A stretch of 64,000 nucleotides of DNA from Pseudarthrobacter psychrotolerans (GCF_009911795.1 NZ_CP047898.1:744001-808000), one strand, 5' to 3'; positions 18,602-28,733 are shown, counted from the first letter of the stretch. A program made the numbers and translations. The notes: a model not told the origin generated them from the sequence alone.

Positions 18602-19225
18602 ATGAGCAGCATCACACTAATCGGTACGGGGAACATGGCCCGTACCATCGGCACGCTCGCGGTGGCGGGCGGCAATACCGTCGAGGTCATGGGACGCGAT
18701 CAGTCCAAGGCCGATGGCCTGGCCAATGCTCTGGGCGGCGGTGCGACGACAGGCAAGTGGGGCGCCATCCCCGCCGGGGACATTGTCATCACGGCCCTGT
18801 TGTATGACGGAGTCGTTCCGGTCGTCGCCGAGTACGGAGATGCCCTCGCGGGCAAGGTCATCGTAGACATCAGCAACCCCTTCAACGCCACGTTTGACGG
18901 ACTGGCCCACAGCGAGGAGACCTCGATCGCGCAGGAAGTCGCCAAGGTGGCCCCGGCCGGCGCCAGCGTGGTGAAGGCATTCAACACCGTCTTCCGTAAT
19001 GTCCTGGAGAAGGGCCGGCCCGACGTTTTCATCGCGGGCGACAATGCGCACGCCAAGGCGGATGTGGCGGCATTCATCGGCAGCCTCGGGCTGCGCCCGC
19101 TGGATGTCGGCGGCCTGAAAATGGCGCACTGGCTGGAAGGAGTGGGTGTGGTCACGGTAGGCCTCGCCGGCAACGGGGTTGGCCACTGGGACTTCGCCCT
19201 CGGTGCCAACGAATTCACCGGCTGA
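18602..19225 (+). CDS. NADP/F420-dependent reductase-like dinucleotide-binding protein
   Basis: A 207-aa Rossmann protein of the F420_oxidored group. The N-terminal ITLIGTGNMARTIGTLAVAGG binds the dinucleotide, then DIVITALLYD, GKVIVDISNPFNA and VVKAFNTVF follow in family order. The C-terminal 'LGLRPLDVGGLKMAHWLEG' matches NADPH:F420 oxidoreductase relatives. It lies 120 bp after the SDR gene on the same strand and is probably co-transcribed. Electron transfer between NADP and F420 or a related redox step is likely. The substrate is unknown. Confidence 0.85.
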   Translation: MSSITLIGTGNMARTIGTLAVAGGNTVEVMGRDQSKADGLANALGGGATTGKWGAIPAGDIVITALLYDGVVPVVAEYGDALAGKVIVDISNPFNATFDGLAHSEETSIAQEVAKVAPAGASVVKAFNTVFRNVLEKGRPDVFIAGDNAHAKADVAAFIGSLGLRPLDVGGLKMAHWLEGVGVVTVGLAGNGVGHWDFALGANEFTG

Positions 19226-19575
19226 GCCCCGGGCCCCCGAGGCCGAGCGGCCCGCGGGCAGCGCGCCGCGCGCGGCTGTTATAGGTCCGCTGATACAGCC
19301 GCAGGCGGTCATCGCGGGTTTGCCGGTGGACGGGCGGCTGCGCATTGTCGGCCGGTCCACCGTTCTCTCCACCCGGGTAGGGCGTGAGCTGGGCCGCCAG
19401 CTCACGCCCATCGCAGGCCGGGTATCCATGGCCCGAAGAGATCAGCGAGACCTCACTGAACAGATTCAGCGAGGACAAAGGCCCCATCCATCTGACCCTG
19501 GTTGATCCGCTCGTGATCGAAGCGGCGGCCGACGTAGCCTGGTCCGGTGAGTCCTTCCGCCTGGACGGGGCGACA
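19226..19575 (+). pseudogene. ATP-dependent DNA ligase C-terminal relic
   Basis: One frame encodes VIAGLPVDGRLRIVGRSTVLS, the next NRFSEDKGPIHLTLVDPLVIEAAADVAWSGESFR. Both fit consecutive parts of the C-terminal OB-fold of actinobacterial ATP-dependent (LigC/LigD-type) ligases, with a frameshift between them near 19420. The rest of the gene is absent. Confidence 0.55.
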
Positions 19576-19612
19576 GGTTCATCTTTCATGATTGCTTCAG
19601 TCCACTCTGGAG

Positions 19613-19711
19613 CGTGTCTTGGAAATCTAGAGTTTTTCGAGACACGGACGTCGTGTCGTGCAGGGTCGATGGAACTGGCGTCCTGCCGGGCCGCCCCGTG
19701 TCTTGGAAAGA
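19613..19711. repeat. Repeated CGTGTCTTGGAAA motifs before the nested resolvase
   Basis: CGTGTCTTGGAAA occurs at 19613-19625 and again at 19699-19711, both on the plus strand. A partial inverted copy (GAGACACG) lies between them. Position just upstream of a resolvase-TniA-TniB module suggests transposase- or resolvase-binding repeats at the module's left end. Confidence 0.4.
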
Positions 19712-19773
19712 TGTCTCACCGTGAATCGTCTCAGGCGGGTGCCGGCCGGGGGTTTCTGGGGCACAATGGCCGG

Positions 19774-20361
19774 GTGAGACATCTCGGGTATACGCGTGTG
19801 AGTACGTCGGGCCAGGACGCGAAGTTGCAGCTCGATGCACTTGTCGATGCCGGGGTGCAGAAACGCGACGTGTTCGCTGACGTCACCTCCGGAAGCAAGG
19901 CCGCTATTGAGCGGCCCGGTATGAAGAAGCTCCTCGCCTATGTGGCGCCGGGAGATACCGTCGTCGTGTGGCGGGTGGACCGGCTCGGCCGGTCCTTGAT
20001 CGATGTCCTGAACACGGTGAACCTGCTGCGGGAGCGCGGCGTGAATCTGCGGTCCATTTCGGACGGCATCGACCCGGCGACCTCGACCGGGCGGATGATG
20101 CTGAACATGCTCGCGACTTTGGCTGAGTATGAGCGGGAGCTGATCGTCGAACGGGTCAATGCGGGCATCGCCGCGGCTAAACAGGGCGGCACCCGCTTCG
20201 GCCGGCCGTTATCCGACCCGGCCGTGATCGCTGACAAGCTCGCGATCGCGTCGGACGCCCGCGCGAAGGGGCGCTCCGCTGGGGACGCGGCGCGACTCGT
20301 TGGCTGGAGCCGCGCGACGCTCTACCGCCACCGGCAGGCGGCCGAAGAACGCCGGTCATGA
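19774..20361 (+). CDS. Serine recombinase (resolvase) of the nested module
   Basis: About 195 aa from GTG 19774. Catalytic Ser lies in GYTRVSTSGQD at the N-terminus, followed by VVWRVDRLGRS and the long E-helix region (RMMLNMLATLAEYERELIVERVNAGIAAAKQGG). The C-terminal helix-turn-helix ends in GWSRATLYRHRQ. Its stop overlaps the TniA-like start by 4 bp (ATGA). The order matches resolvase-linked Tn402/Tn5053-like modules. The frame stays open upstream, but without resolvase sequence. Confidence 0.9.
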   Translation: MRHLGYTRVSTSGQDAKLQLDALVDAGVQKRDVFADVTSGSKAAIERPGMKKLLAYVAPGDTVVVWRVDRLGRSLIDVLNTVNLLRERGVNLRSISDGIDPATSTGRMMLNMLATLAEYERELIVERVNAGIAAAKQGGTRFGRPLSDPAVIADKLAIASDARAKGRSAGDAARLVGWSRATLYRHRQAAEERRS

Positions 20362-21809
20362 AGCATCGGCTGTCGGCCGAAGAGCGTGCGGCACTGCTCC
20401 GGCAGCACCTCGAGGACGGTGTTCCCCTCGCCAGGATCTCCGGTCAGGCCGGCATCCCCCTCCGCACGCTGCAACGGTGGACGGCGGGATTCCGTGCCGG
20501 CGGCTCGGTCGAGACCCTGGGCCGCCAGCCACGCTCGGACCGCGGGAGCCATTCGCTGCCGCCCGAAATCGTGGGCGCGATCGAAGGCCTCGCGCTCCGC
20601 CGTCCGGCGCCGACCATCGCGTTTATCCACCGGCGGATCTGTGACGTCGCGCTCGACCGCGGCCTTCCCGCCCCCGGCTACTCGACGGTCCGGTCGGTCG
20701 TTGCCGCCATCGATCCGGGGCTGCGCACCATCGCGCTCGAGGGCGACGCCGCGTACCGGGACCGGTTCGAGCTGGTCTACCGGCGCACCGCCAGCCGCGC
20801 GAACGAGCAGTGGCAGTGCGACCACACCGAGCTGGACATCGAGATTGTCGACGCCGCCGGCGCCCGCGCACGGCCGTGGCTGACCGTCGTCCTCGATGAC
20901 TACTCCCGCGCCGTCGCCGGCTACACCGTCTTCACCGGTGCGCCGACCGCGCTCCAGACGGCGCTGGCCCTTCACCAGGCCGTGCAGCGCAAGAAGCATC
21001 CGGCCTGGCCCCTCATGGGTCTGCCCGATCTCCTCTACAGCGATCACGGCGCCGATTTCACCAGCACCCACCTTGAACGGGTCTGCCTTGACACCCACAT
21101 CCGCCTCATCCATTCCCTCCCTGGCGTGCCGCAGGGCCGCGGGAAGATTGAGCGGTTTTACCGCACCATCACCGACGGGCTCCTGCCGCATCTGCCCGGC
21201 TTCATCCCGCACGGCACCCGCGGGACACCGGTGACTGCACCGACGATGACCCTCGAACAGCTCGACGCCGCTCTCGAGCGGTTCATCGTTGACGAATACA
21301 ACCAACGCACGCACTCCGAAACCGGAGCGGTCCCGACCGCACGCTGGCAGGCCGGCGGCTGGATCCCCAGAATGCCCGCCCGGCCCGAGGACCTTGACCT
21401 CCTGCTCCTGACCGTTGCACACCAGCGCATCGTCCACCGCGACGGCATCTACTTCAACGGCCTGCGCTACCTGGACCTCACACTTTCCGCCTTTGTCGGA
21501 GAGAGCGTCACCATCCGCTACGACCCCCGGGACATGGCCGAGATCCGTGTCTGGCACCAGGACACCTTCCTCTGCCGTGCCATCACCCCGGAACTCGCCG
21601 CCGGAACCATCACCTTCAGGCAGCTCAAGGCGGCCCGATCAGCACGCCGGAACGAACTGAAGAAGCAGTTGCGCAACAAACTCAGCCTCGCCGATGCACT
21701 CCCCGCCGACGACCGCTACGCGCCGCCGGCACCCGTAGAACCGACAAGGGCCAGCCAGCAACCTATGGATGAAAAGCAGCATCAGCTTCGCATCTACGCC
21801 GAAGACTGA
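20358..21809 (+). CDS. TniA/Mu-type DDE transposase
   Basis: A 483-aa integrase-type transposase. An N-terminal helix-turn-helix (EERAALLRQHLEDGVPLARISGQAGIPLRTLQRW) precedes the rve core: Asp in QWQCDHTELDI, Asp in LLYSDHGADF, Glu in QGRGKIERFYRT. A C-terminal Mu-type beta-barrel follows (YLDLTLSAFVGESVTIRYDPRDMAEIRVW). It overlaps the resolvase gene (ATGA) and is followed after 18 bp by a TniB-like ATPase. Transposases of this group need the ATPase for target selection. No TniQ is present. Confidence 0.9.
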   Translation: MKHRLSAEERAALLRQHLEDGVPLARISGQAGIPLRTLQRWTAGFRAGGSVETLGRQPRSDRGSHSLPPEIVGAIEGLALRRPAPTIAFIHRRICDVALDRGLPAPGYSTVRSVVAAIDPGLRTIALEGDAAYRDRFELVYRRTASRANEQWQCDHTELDIEIVDAAGARARPWLTVVLDDYSRAVAGYTVFTGAPTALQTALALHQAVQRKKHPAWPLMGLPDLLYSDHGADFTSTHLERVCLDTHIRLIHSLPGVPQGRGKIERFYRTITDGLLPHLPGFIPHGTRGTPVTAPTMTLEQLDAALERFIVDEYNQRTHSETGAVPTARWQAGGWIPRMPARPEDLDLLLLTVAHQRIVHRDGIYFNGLRYLDLTLSAFVGESVTIRYDPRDMAEIRVWHQDTFLCRAITPELAAGTITFRQLKAARSARRNELKKQLRNKLSLADALPADDRYAPPAPVEPTRASQQPMDEKQHQLRIYAED

Positions 21810-21827
21810 CCCAAGGAGAGGAACCCA

Positions 21828-22717
21828 ATGCCCGCCACAAACGAGAATGACGACGGCCGACGCTTCCTGTCCGCCGATCTCGGCGAGATTTCCGCGGCCC
21901 CGCCACCGGTCCCGCCCGACACGCCGGCATTTCTCATCACCAAGGAGCACCGGCGCTTCACAGAGTTCGCCACCGCGGTGCGCACCAACCGCCACATCGG
22001 CGTTTGCTACGGCCCGCCCGGCGTCGGCAAAACCCTGTCAGCACGCGCCTACGCCGGCGCGACCGAATGGGAACAATGGCAACGGACCGGTCAAACCAAC
22101 ACCGAGCCCGTCCCTGCCCGCGTACTCGAAGCCAGAACAGCATTCTGGACCCCCACCGTGACCATCAGCCCCCGGGAGATCGACCGGCAATTACCCCGGA
22201 TCTGCCAAAGAATCTCCTGGGCAGCCGAATACACCCTGGAAGGCAACATCGACGTCTTCGAACACCGCGACTCCCGTGCCTCCGGCCTGACCGAACTCCT
22301 CATCATCGACGAGGCCGACCGGCTCAAACCTCCAGCACTCGAGCAAGTCCGGGACTACTACGACCGGCACACCATGGGCGTCATCCTTATCGGCATGCCC
22401 GGCATCGAAAAACGCCTCGCCCGCTACCCCCAGCTCTACAGCCGCATCGGCTTCGCCCACCACTACCGGACCCTCAGCACCGAGGAACTCACCTTCGTCC
22501 TCACGAACCGCTGGCAGGAACTCGGCCTGACTATCGACCCCAGGACTTCACCGACGCCGAAGCCATCGCCGCTGTCGCCCGCATCACCAACGGCAACTTC
22601 CGGCTCATCCAGCGCCTCTTCACTCAAATCACGCGCATCCGTGACATCAACCAGCTCAACAGCATCACCAAGGAAGTCGTCGAAGCAGCCCGCGAAACCC
22701 TACTCATCGGCACCTGA
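21828..22717 (+). pseudogene. TniB-like AAA ATPase, frameshifted near the C-terminus
   Basis: Target-selection ATPase partner of the TniA-like transposase. Walker A is GPPGVGKT (about residues 62-69), Walker B is [10 protein letters not shown], and sensor-1 lies in [17 protein letters not shown]. Near 22545 (a CCCC run) the reading frame is lost. The expected C-terminus ([27 protein letters not shown] ... ETLLIGT) continues in another frame to a stop at 22717, while the literal frame ends at 22730 in Ser/Pro-rich nonsense. Either a real frameshift has inactivated the module, or one base was lost in sequencing. Confidence 0.85.
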
Positions 22718-22846
22718 TCGCGCCATATAGCGCCGCGAAATACACGCCAAATACCGCGGAGAATTACAGACTGGTTGCCGACCGTCCCGTAAGACCCGTC
22801 CGGTGAACTGACCGGTGACGGGGCCTTATATGACACACTGGTCCGC

Positions 22847-23446
22847 ATGTCTAAATTACTGGTCGGCTACGCGCGCGTGTCCACGGAAGAGCAAGACCTC
22901 ACCGCCCAGCGCGATGCCCTGGCTGCCCTCGGCGTTGAGTCGAAACGAATCTATGTTGATCACGGATTCACCGGCAGAAATAAGAACCGTGTGGGACTGC
23001 GTGAAGCCCTGGCCGCGTGCCGGGCCGGGGACACCTTCGTCGTCACAAAACTCGACCGCTTGGCCCGCTCCGTCCGGGACGCCCACGAAATAGCCGACGA
23101 CCTCGCCAGCCGCGAAATCAAACTGAGGATTGGCGGCTCCGTCCACGACCCAACCGACCCCATGGGCAAACTGCTGTTCAACGTGCTGGCTATGATCGCC
23201 GAGTTCGAAGCCGACCTCATCCGCATGCGCACCCGCGAAGGAATGAAGGTTGCCAAGGCCAAAGGCCGGCTCCGCGGGAAACAACCGAAGCTCTCGGCCA
23301 AGCAAGAAACCCACCTCGTCGAACTGCACGCCGCCGGTGAGCACACCATGAGCGAACTGGCCGAGCTGTTCTCCGTCGGCCGGTCCACCGTCTACCGGGC
23401 CATTGAACGCGCCCGGCGCAAGAAAACCGGTGCAATCACCCCCTGA
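22847..23446 (+). CDS. tnpR: Tn3-family resolvase
   Basis: A 199-aa serine recombinase resolving Tn3 cointegrates at the transposon's res site. Catalytic Ser is in [29 protein letters not shown] and the E-helix ([27 protein letters not shown]) follow. The C-terminal helix-turn-helix is [23 protein letters not shown]. It lies 86 bp upstream of tnpA. The 129 bp before it probably holds res and a promoter: CCGGTGA occurs twice and a TTATAT lies 20 bp before the start. Confidence 0.92.
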   Translation: MSKLLVGYARVSTEEQDLTAQRDALAALGVESKRIYVDHGFTGRNKNRVGLREALAACRAGDTFVVTKLDRLARSVRDAHEIADDLASREIKLRIGGSVHDPTDPMGKLLFNVLAMIAEFEADLIRMRTREGMKVAKAKGRLRGKQPKLSAKQETHLVELHAAGEHTMSELAELFSVGRSTVYRAIERARRKKTGAITP

Positions 23447-23532
23447 CCTCCGCATGCTCACCTTCGAAAGATGACATCCGGTTCTCAATATCCCCGGTTC
23501 TCTTTTTTCGTTCGTTATCGAGAGGAACACCA

Positions 23533-26499
23533 ATGCCCCGTCGTTCGATCCTGTCTGCCGCTGAGCGTGAGAGTCTGCTCGCGCTGCCCGATCCTGAGGA
23601 CGAGGTGATCCGGCAGTACACGTTCAGCGAATCCGACCTGGCAATGATCCGTCAGAGGCGCGGGGCAGCGAACCGTTTAGGCGTTGCTGCGCAGTTGTGT
23701 TTGCTGCGCTTCCCCGGACAAGGTCTATCGGCCGAGACCGACGTCCCTGCAGCGCTGTTGCACTGGATCGGACGAGAACTTGGCATCGACCCGGCCTGTT
23801 GGCCGGATTATGCCGCACGGGAAGAAACGCGCCGCGAGCATCTGATTGAGCTGCGCACTTACCTTGGCATGGAGCCTTTCGGTCTCACCGACTACCGGAA
23901 GTCCGTGCACTCGGCCACGGAGCTGGCCCTGCAGTCCGACAAGGGCATCGTGCTGGCCGGCAGCGTGCTTGACGCGCTGCGCCGTCGGCACGTCGTTATT
24001 CCGGCCTTGGACGTCATCGAGCGCATCTGCGCCGAAGCCATCACGCGGGCCAACCGCCGCATCTATGCCGCCTTGACGGATGCCCTGTCCGCCGACCACC
24101 GACGGCGTTTGGACGATCTGCTCAAACGCCGGGAAGAAGGAAAGTCCACCCGGCTTGCCTGGTTGCGCCAGTCACCGGTGAAACCTAACTCACGGCACAT
24201 GCTTGAACACATCGAGCGGCTCAAAGCCTGGCAGGCGCTCGACCTGCCTGCCGGCATCGAACGCCAGGTCCATCAGAACCGTCTGCTCAAGATCGCCCGT
24301 GAGGGAGGGCAGATGACGCCCGCCGATCTGGCCAAGTTCGAGCCGCACCGCCGCTATGCCACTTTGGTGGCGGTGGCCGTAGAAAGCACGGCCACCGTTA
24401 CCGATGAAATCATCGATCTGCACGACCGCATCATCGGCAAGATCTTCAATACAGCCAAGAACCGGCACCAGCAACAATTCCAGGCTTCCGGCAAGGCGAT
24501 CAACGACAAGGTCCGCCTCTACGGCCGCATCGGCAAGGCGCTGATGGAAGCGAAGGAAAACGGCGCCGACCCCTTCGCTGCCATCGAATCGGTCCTGCCG
24601 TGGGATGCCTTCACGACCAGCGTGACCGAGGCCCAAAAGCTCGCCCAACCCGAGGGCTTCGATTTCCTGCACCACATCGGCGAAAGCTACACCACGCTGC
24701 GCCGCTACGCCCCTGCATTCCTGGCCGTGCTCAAACTGCGGGCAGCACCGGCCGCCAAGGACGTGCTCGAGGCCATCGAGGTGCTGCGTGCCATGAACAC
24801 CGACACCGCACGCAAAGTTCCGGCAGATGCGCCGAGAAGTTTCGTCAAACCTCGCTGGCGGAGACTCGTCTTCACCAGCGAGGGGATCGACCGGCGTTAT
24901 TACGAGCTGTGTGCGCTGTCGGAGCTGAAGAACTCGCTGCGCTCAGGCGATATCTGGGTGCAGGGCTCGCGCCAGTTCAAGGACTTCGACGAATACCTCG
25001 TCCCAGCGGAAACATTCGCCGACCTGACGGTGGCCGGTGACTTGCCAGTGGCCGTGGCCACCGATTGCGACGAGTACCTGCGCGACCGGCTTTCACTGCT
25101 GGAGCAGCAGCTGGCGGTGGTCAACCGTATGGCCGCAGCCAACGGCCTGCCCGACGCCATCATCACCGGGTCCGGGTTGAAGATCACCCCGCTTGACGCG
25201 GCCGTTCCCGAGGCCGCGCAAACACTGATCGACCAGACGGCGGCACAGCTGCCGCACGTCAAGATCACCGACATGCTGATGGAGGTTGACCAATGGACCG
25301 GGTTCACCCGCCACTTCACGCACCTGAAGACCGGCGACAGCGCGAAGGACAAGAAACTCCTGCTGACAACGATTCTGGCCGATGGGATCAACCTCGGGCT
25401 GACCAAGATGGCAGAGTCCTGCCCCGGCACGACCTATGCCAAGCTGTCCTGGCTGCAGGCCTGGCATATCCGGGACGAAACCTACTCACTCGCCTTGGCC
25501 GAACTGGTCAACGCCCAGTTCCGTCAACCCCTGGCCGGGAACTGGGGCGACGGCACCACCTCGTCATCGGATGGCCAGCGGTTCAAGGCTGGGGGCAGGG
25601 CCCAAAGCACAGGCCACATCAATCCCAAGTACGGTACGGAGCCGGGGCGGATGTTCTATACCCACGTCTCCGACCAGTACTCTCCCTTCAGCGCCAAGGT
25701 CGTCAACGTCGGAGTGCGCGACTCGACGTATGTTCTGGATGGCTTGCTGTATCACGAGTCGGATCTGCGGATCGAGGAGCACTACACCGACACGAACGGG
25801 TTCACCGATCACGTTTTCGGTCTGATGCATCTGCTGGGATTCCGCTTCGCGCCAAGGATCCGCGACCTGGGCGAGACCAGGCTGTACGTCCCCAAAGGGG
25901 ACACCGTTTATGACGCACTCATGCCCCTGATCGGTGGCACCCTCAACGTCAAAGCCATCCGCACCCACTGGGACGAGATCCTGCGGCTGTCCACCTCCAT
26001 CAAGCAAGGCACCGTGACAGCATCTCTGATGCTCCGCAAGCTCGGCAGCTACCCACGCCAGAACGGCCTGGCCGTGGCCTTGCGCGAGCTGGGCCGCATC
26101 GAACGCACCGTGTTCATCCTGGACTGGCTCCAAAGCGTGGAACTCCGGCGCCGGGTAAATGCCGGACTGAACAAGGGTGAAGCACGAAACGCACTCGCCC
26201 GGGCGGTGTTCTTCAACCGCCTCGGCGAAATCCGGGACCGCGGATTCGAGCAGCAACGCTACCGCGCGAGCGGCCTCAATCTCCTCACCGCAGCCATCGT
26301 CCTCTGGAACACCGTCTACCTCGAACGAGCCGCAATCACTCTGCAAAACGCGGACCCGGAAACCCAGGACGCGCTCCTGCAATACCTCTCACCCTTGGGC
26401 TGGGAACACATCAACCTCACCGGGGACTACCTCTGGCGCAACAGCGCCAAGCCCGGCACAGGCAAATTCAGACCACTGCGCCCTGCCAGCCGGCCTTAG
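23533..26499 (+). CDS. tnpA: Tn3-family transposase
   Basis: A 988-aa transposase, full length for Tn3 enzymes, making cointegrates between the 38-bp ends. The N-terminal DUF4158 part ([27 protein letters not shown]) is followed by the Tn3 catalytic region with [13 protein letters not shown] and [15 protein letters not shown] carrying catalytic Asp residues, then RFAPRIRDL. The stop codon lies inside the right inverted repeat, as is usual in compact Tn3 elements. GAGAGGAA precedes the ATG. No frameshift seen, so the transposon may still be active. Confidence 0.95.
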   Translation: MPRRSILSAAERESLLALPDPEDEVIRQYTFSESDLAMIRQRRGAANRLGVAAQLCLLRFPGQGLSAETDVPAALLHWIGRELGIDPACWPDYAAREETRREHLIELRTYLGMEPFGLTDYRKSVHSATELALQSDKGIVLAGSVLDALRRRHVVIPALDVIERICAEAITRANRRIYAALTDALSADHRRRLDDLLKRREEGKSTRLAWLRQSPVKPNSRHMLEHIERLKAWQALDLPAGIERQVHQNRLLKIAREGGQMTPADLAKFEPHRRYATLVAVAVESTATVTDEIIDLHDRIIGKIFNTAKNRHQQQFQASGKAINDKVRLYGRIGKALMEAKENGADPFAAIESVLPWDAFTTSVTEAQKLAQPEGFDFLHHIGESYTTLRRYAPAFLAVLKLRAAPAAKDVLEAIEVLRAMNTDTARKVPADAPRSFVKPRWRRLVFTSEGIDRRYYELCALSELKNSLRSGDIWVQGSRQFKDFDEYLVPAETFADLTVAGDLPVAVATDCDEYLRDRLSLLEQQLAVVNRMAAANGLPDAIITGSGLKITPLDAAVPEAAQTLIDQTAAQLPHVKITDMLMEVDQWTGFTRHFTHLKTGDSAKDKKLLLTTILADGINLGLTKMAESCPGTTYAKLSWLQAWHIRDETYSLALAELVNAQFRQPLAGNWGDGTTSSSDGQRFKAGGRAQSTGHINPKYGTEPGRMFYTHVSDQYSPFSAKVVNVGVRDSTYVLDGLLYHESDLRIEEHYTDTNGFTDHVFGLMHLLGFRFAPRIRDLGETRLYVPKGDTVYDALMPLIGGTLNVKAIRTHWDEILRLSTSIKQGTVTASLMLRKLGSYPRQNGLAVALRELGRIERTVFILDWLQSVELRRRVNAGLNKGEARNALARAVFFNRLGEIRDRGFEQQRYRASGLNLLTAAIVLWNTVYLERAAITLQNADPETQDALLQYLSPLGWEHINLTGDYLWRNSAKPGTGKFRPLRPASRP

Positions 26500-26532
26500 C
26501 GTACGATTTTTTCCGTTTTCTGAAACGACCCC
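26495..26532. repeat. Right terminal inverted repeat of the Tn3-family transposon
   Basis: 38 bp, starting CTTAGCGTACG and ending AACGACCCC. It overlaps the last codons of tnpA. The base after it begins the truncated dehydrogenase. Confidence 0.93.
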
Positions 26533-27771
26533 TATATGCCCCAGGTCGGTCCGGACATCAACGAGTTCTTCCACGTCAACCAGCCGGTCAAGTCTTTCGT
26601 CTACGTAGCGAAGAAGCTGTTCCGGACCTGGGCCGACGCGGCCCGCTACAAGCGCCCCGTGCTGCGTTCGAAGGGCAACGCGCTGATGACCCGCATGGTG
26701 AAGAGCGCCGACGATTTGGGTGTGCGGCTCTGGAATTCCTCACCGGCACTCTCGCTGACCGGCGACGACCACGGCACCATCACCGGGGCGGTCATCGGCG
26801 GAGACCATGCCGCCACCGTGACGGCCCGTCTCGGCGTCATCCTCGCCGCCGGCGGTTTCTCGGGGAACAAGGAACTCCGGAAGCAGTACTTCCTCCACGA
26901 TGCCGACGGCGACGACCACTTCACACCGACCCTCGGCCACGGCGGAGACGCCGCCAATCTGGCGATCAGCGCCGGCGGCCACATCGACAATTCCGTGTTC
27001 AGCGTCGGTTCCTGGGCGCCGGTGACCGTCTTCAAGTACCTCAACGGCAACGAGCGGCTCTTCCCGCACCTGCGCGCCATCGGCCTGCCGGGGCTGATCG
27101 CCGTCGACCGCCACGGCAAGCGCTTCGGCAACGAGGCCCTCAGCTACCACGACTTTGGCGGGACGATGATCGGGCACAACAAGGACGAGGACAAGACCTT
27201 CGGCTATGTGATCGGCGATGCCAAGACGATGCACAAGTACGGCATTGGCTACGCCAAGCCCTGGCCGATGCCGCGCGGCTATTTTTACAAGACCGGCTAC
27301 CTCATCAAGGGGAACTCCCTGGAGGAACTGGCCGGCAAGCTCGGCATCGACGCCGAGGGCCTTAAGGCGACAGTGTCCGAATTCAGCCCGGCAGCGGAAC
27401 GTGGCGAGGACCCGGCGTTCGGCCGAGGCTCCACCCTGTACAACCACTTCCGCGGCGACATGGAACACAAGCCGAACCCCAACCTGGCCCCGGTCGGCAA
27501 GGGCCCGTACTACGCGGCCAAGATCCAGATGGGTGACCTCGGCACCTTCGCCGGCATCGGCGTTAACGACCGTTCAGAGGTCATCACCGTTTTGGGCACC
27601 GTGGTTCCGGGACTCATCGCCGTCGGCGCGGCGGCCGTCAGCGTGTTCGGCGGCGGCTACCCGGGCTACGGCTCGCACATCGGACCGGCCATCGTGTTCG
27701 GATACCGGGCAGGCCGTGACATCGCCAAGCTCGCCGCCGAACGCGGCCTGAAGCGTGCAGAAGCGGCCTAA
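26533..27771 (+). pseudogene. FAD-binding dehydrogenase (KstD/fumarate-reductase-like), 5' truncated
   Basis: About 411 residues remain of a normally 550-580-aa flavoprotein related to 3-ketosteroid dehydrogenase and fumarate reductase. The N-terminal dinucleotide-binding GxGxxG is missing because the transposon end sits directly before codon 1 of the remnant. Retained parts are VILAAGGFSGN, the catalytic region with GLIAVDRHGKRFGNEALSYHDF, and the C-terminal GLIAVGAAAVSVFGGGYPGYGSHIGPAIVFGYRAGRDIA. It could not bind FAD normally. The missing part is not at the left end of the transposon. Confidence 0.85.
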
Positions 27772-27846
27772 ACGCGCGCATCAGGACGCGTCCCCCGGAC
27801 TCCCTGATGGCGGCCGGCCCGTGCGCTGATCACTCGCTATCATTGA

Positions 27847-28653
27847 ATGGAAGTTCAGGCGAAGAGCAGGGAGCCGGCCGTGGCCAATTCAGCATCAGGG
27901 GATTCCGTGGTGGACCGTGTGGTCCGGGTCATGTCGGCCTTTCCGGAGGGCGTGACGGTCCTGCAGTTGTCAGACCTTGCGGAGCGGGCGGGACTGCCTC
28001 TGAGCAGTGCGCACCGGCTGGTCCGCCAGCTCGCGGACCACGGAGTGCTGGATCTCGGCGCGGGCGGGAGCGTCCGGCTGGGCATGCGTCTGTGGGAGCT
28101 CGTCAACCGGAACTCGCCCACGCTGGTCCTGCGCCAGGCGGCGTTGCCGTTCATGGAGGACATCCAGCAGGTCCTGAACCAGAATGTGAACCTGGCCGTG
28201 CTGGACGGCTGGGAAGCGCTCTTTGTGGAGCGGCTTTCGCGGCGTGGTTCCGTGGCCAACCGGGCCCGCATCGCCGGCCGCATGCCGGTCCATATCTCCT
28301 CGGCGGGGCTTGCGCTGATGGCCAACCAGCCGCGGGAACTCCAAATCGAGTACCTCGGGCAGTTCAGCGATCCCAGCGGCAAGGTGACCGCCGACGTCGT
28401 GCGCCCACTGCTGGCTGAAACCGCCCAGGAGGGCTTTGCGCAGCTCGCCGGCGTGGTGGACCCGGATACCTGGGGCATTGCCGTCCCCGTCGTGGACGGC
28501 AAGCGCCGGACGGTGGCGGCGCTCGGCGTCGTGGTTCCGCTGGCGGAGATGCGGCTGCAGGCGCTCGTCCCGGCGCTGCAGACGGCAGCCCGGGGGATCG
28601 GGCGGCAGTTGGGCGAGCAAATATCTAGCTTCCATTCAACGGAATTCGTATAA
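27847..28653 (+). CDS. IclR-family transcriptional regulator
   Basis: A 268-aa regulator. A winged helix-turn-helix lies at about residues 20-80 (VVDRVVRVMSAFPEGVTVLQLSDLAERAGLPLSSAHRLVRQL) and an IclR effector domain follows (RARIAGRMPVHISSAGLALMA; AGVVDPDTWGIAVPVVDG). It is immediately upstream of pobA in the same direction. IclR members (PobR, PcaR) commonly control aromatic-acid genes, so it probably senses 4-hydroxybenzoate or a product. A perfect inverted repeat overlaps its own stop codon and may be its operator for pobA. Confidence 0.9.
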   Translation: MEVQAKSREPAVANSASGDSVVDRVVRVMSAFPEGVTVLQLSDLAERAGLPLSSAHRLVRQLADHGVLDLGAGGSVRLGMRLWELVNRNSPTLVLRQAALPFMEDIQQVLNQNVNLAVLDGWEALFVERLSRRGSVANRARIAGRMPVHISSAGLALMANQPRELQIEYLGQFSDPSGKVTADVVRPLLAETAQEGFAQLAGVVDPDTWGIAVPVVDGKRRTVAALGVVVPLAEMRLQALVPALQTAARGIGRQLGEQISSFHSTEFV

Positions 28654-28661
28654 CGCGAATT
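28643..28661. promoter_or_regulatory. AATTCG-N7-CGAATT inverted repeat before pobA
   Basis: A perfect 6-bp inverted repeat spanning the last codons and stop of the IclR gene, 72 bp before the pobA start. A probable IclR-type operator, inferred from position and symmetry. Confidence 0.5.
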
Positions 28662-28733
28662 ACGTAACTCCGGTCACACTGATGACAGACCCATCCCGTA
28701 CCGAACGGGATCCGCAACGAAGCGAGGAACACC

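Larger units (their letters stand above)
13251..26532. mobile_element. Tn3-family transposon with cargo, 13.3 kb
   Basis: The ends are 38-bp inverted repeats (13251-13288 and 26495-26532) differing at one base (position 8). They begin GGGGTC and end in TACGCTAAG, the Tn3-family signature. Transposase and resolvase genes lie at the right end. Cargo: SUKH-like protein, HicB-like protein, ammonia-lyase-like pseudogene, IS30 and DNA-ligase relics, TetR/SDR/F420-reductase-like cassette, and a nested resolvase-TniA-TniB module. The 5-bp flanks differ (CTGTT left, TATAT right), so there is no target duplication. At the right edge it truncates an FAD dehydrogenase gene whose start is not found at the left edge. 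This implies later rearrangement or one-ended events. Confidence 0.93.

Noticed and set aside
19384..19773. Long N-terminal extension of the nested resolvase
   Set aside because: The extension encodes a DNA-ligase relic and terminal-repeat sequence; resolvase similarity starts at GTG 19774.
20322..21557. 411-codon minus-strand open frame opposite the TniA-like transposase
   Set aside because: Antisense shadow without any known domain; the plus strand has all catalytic motifs of a DDE transposase.
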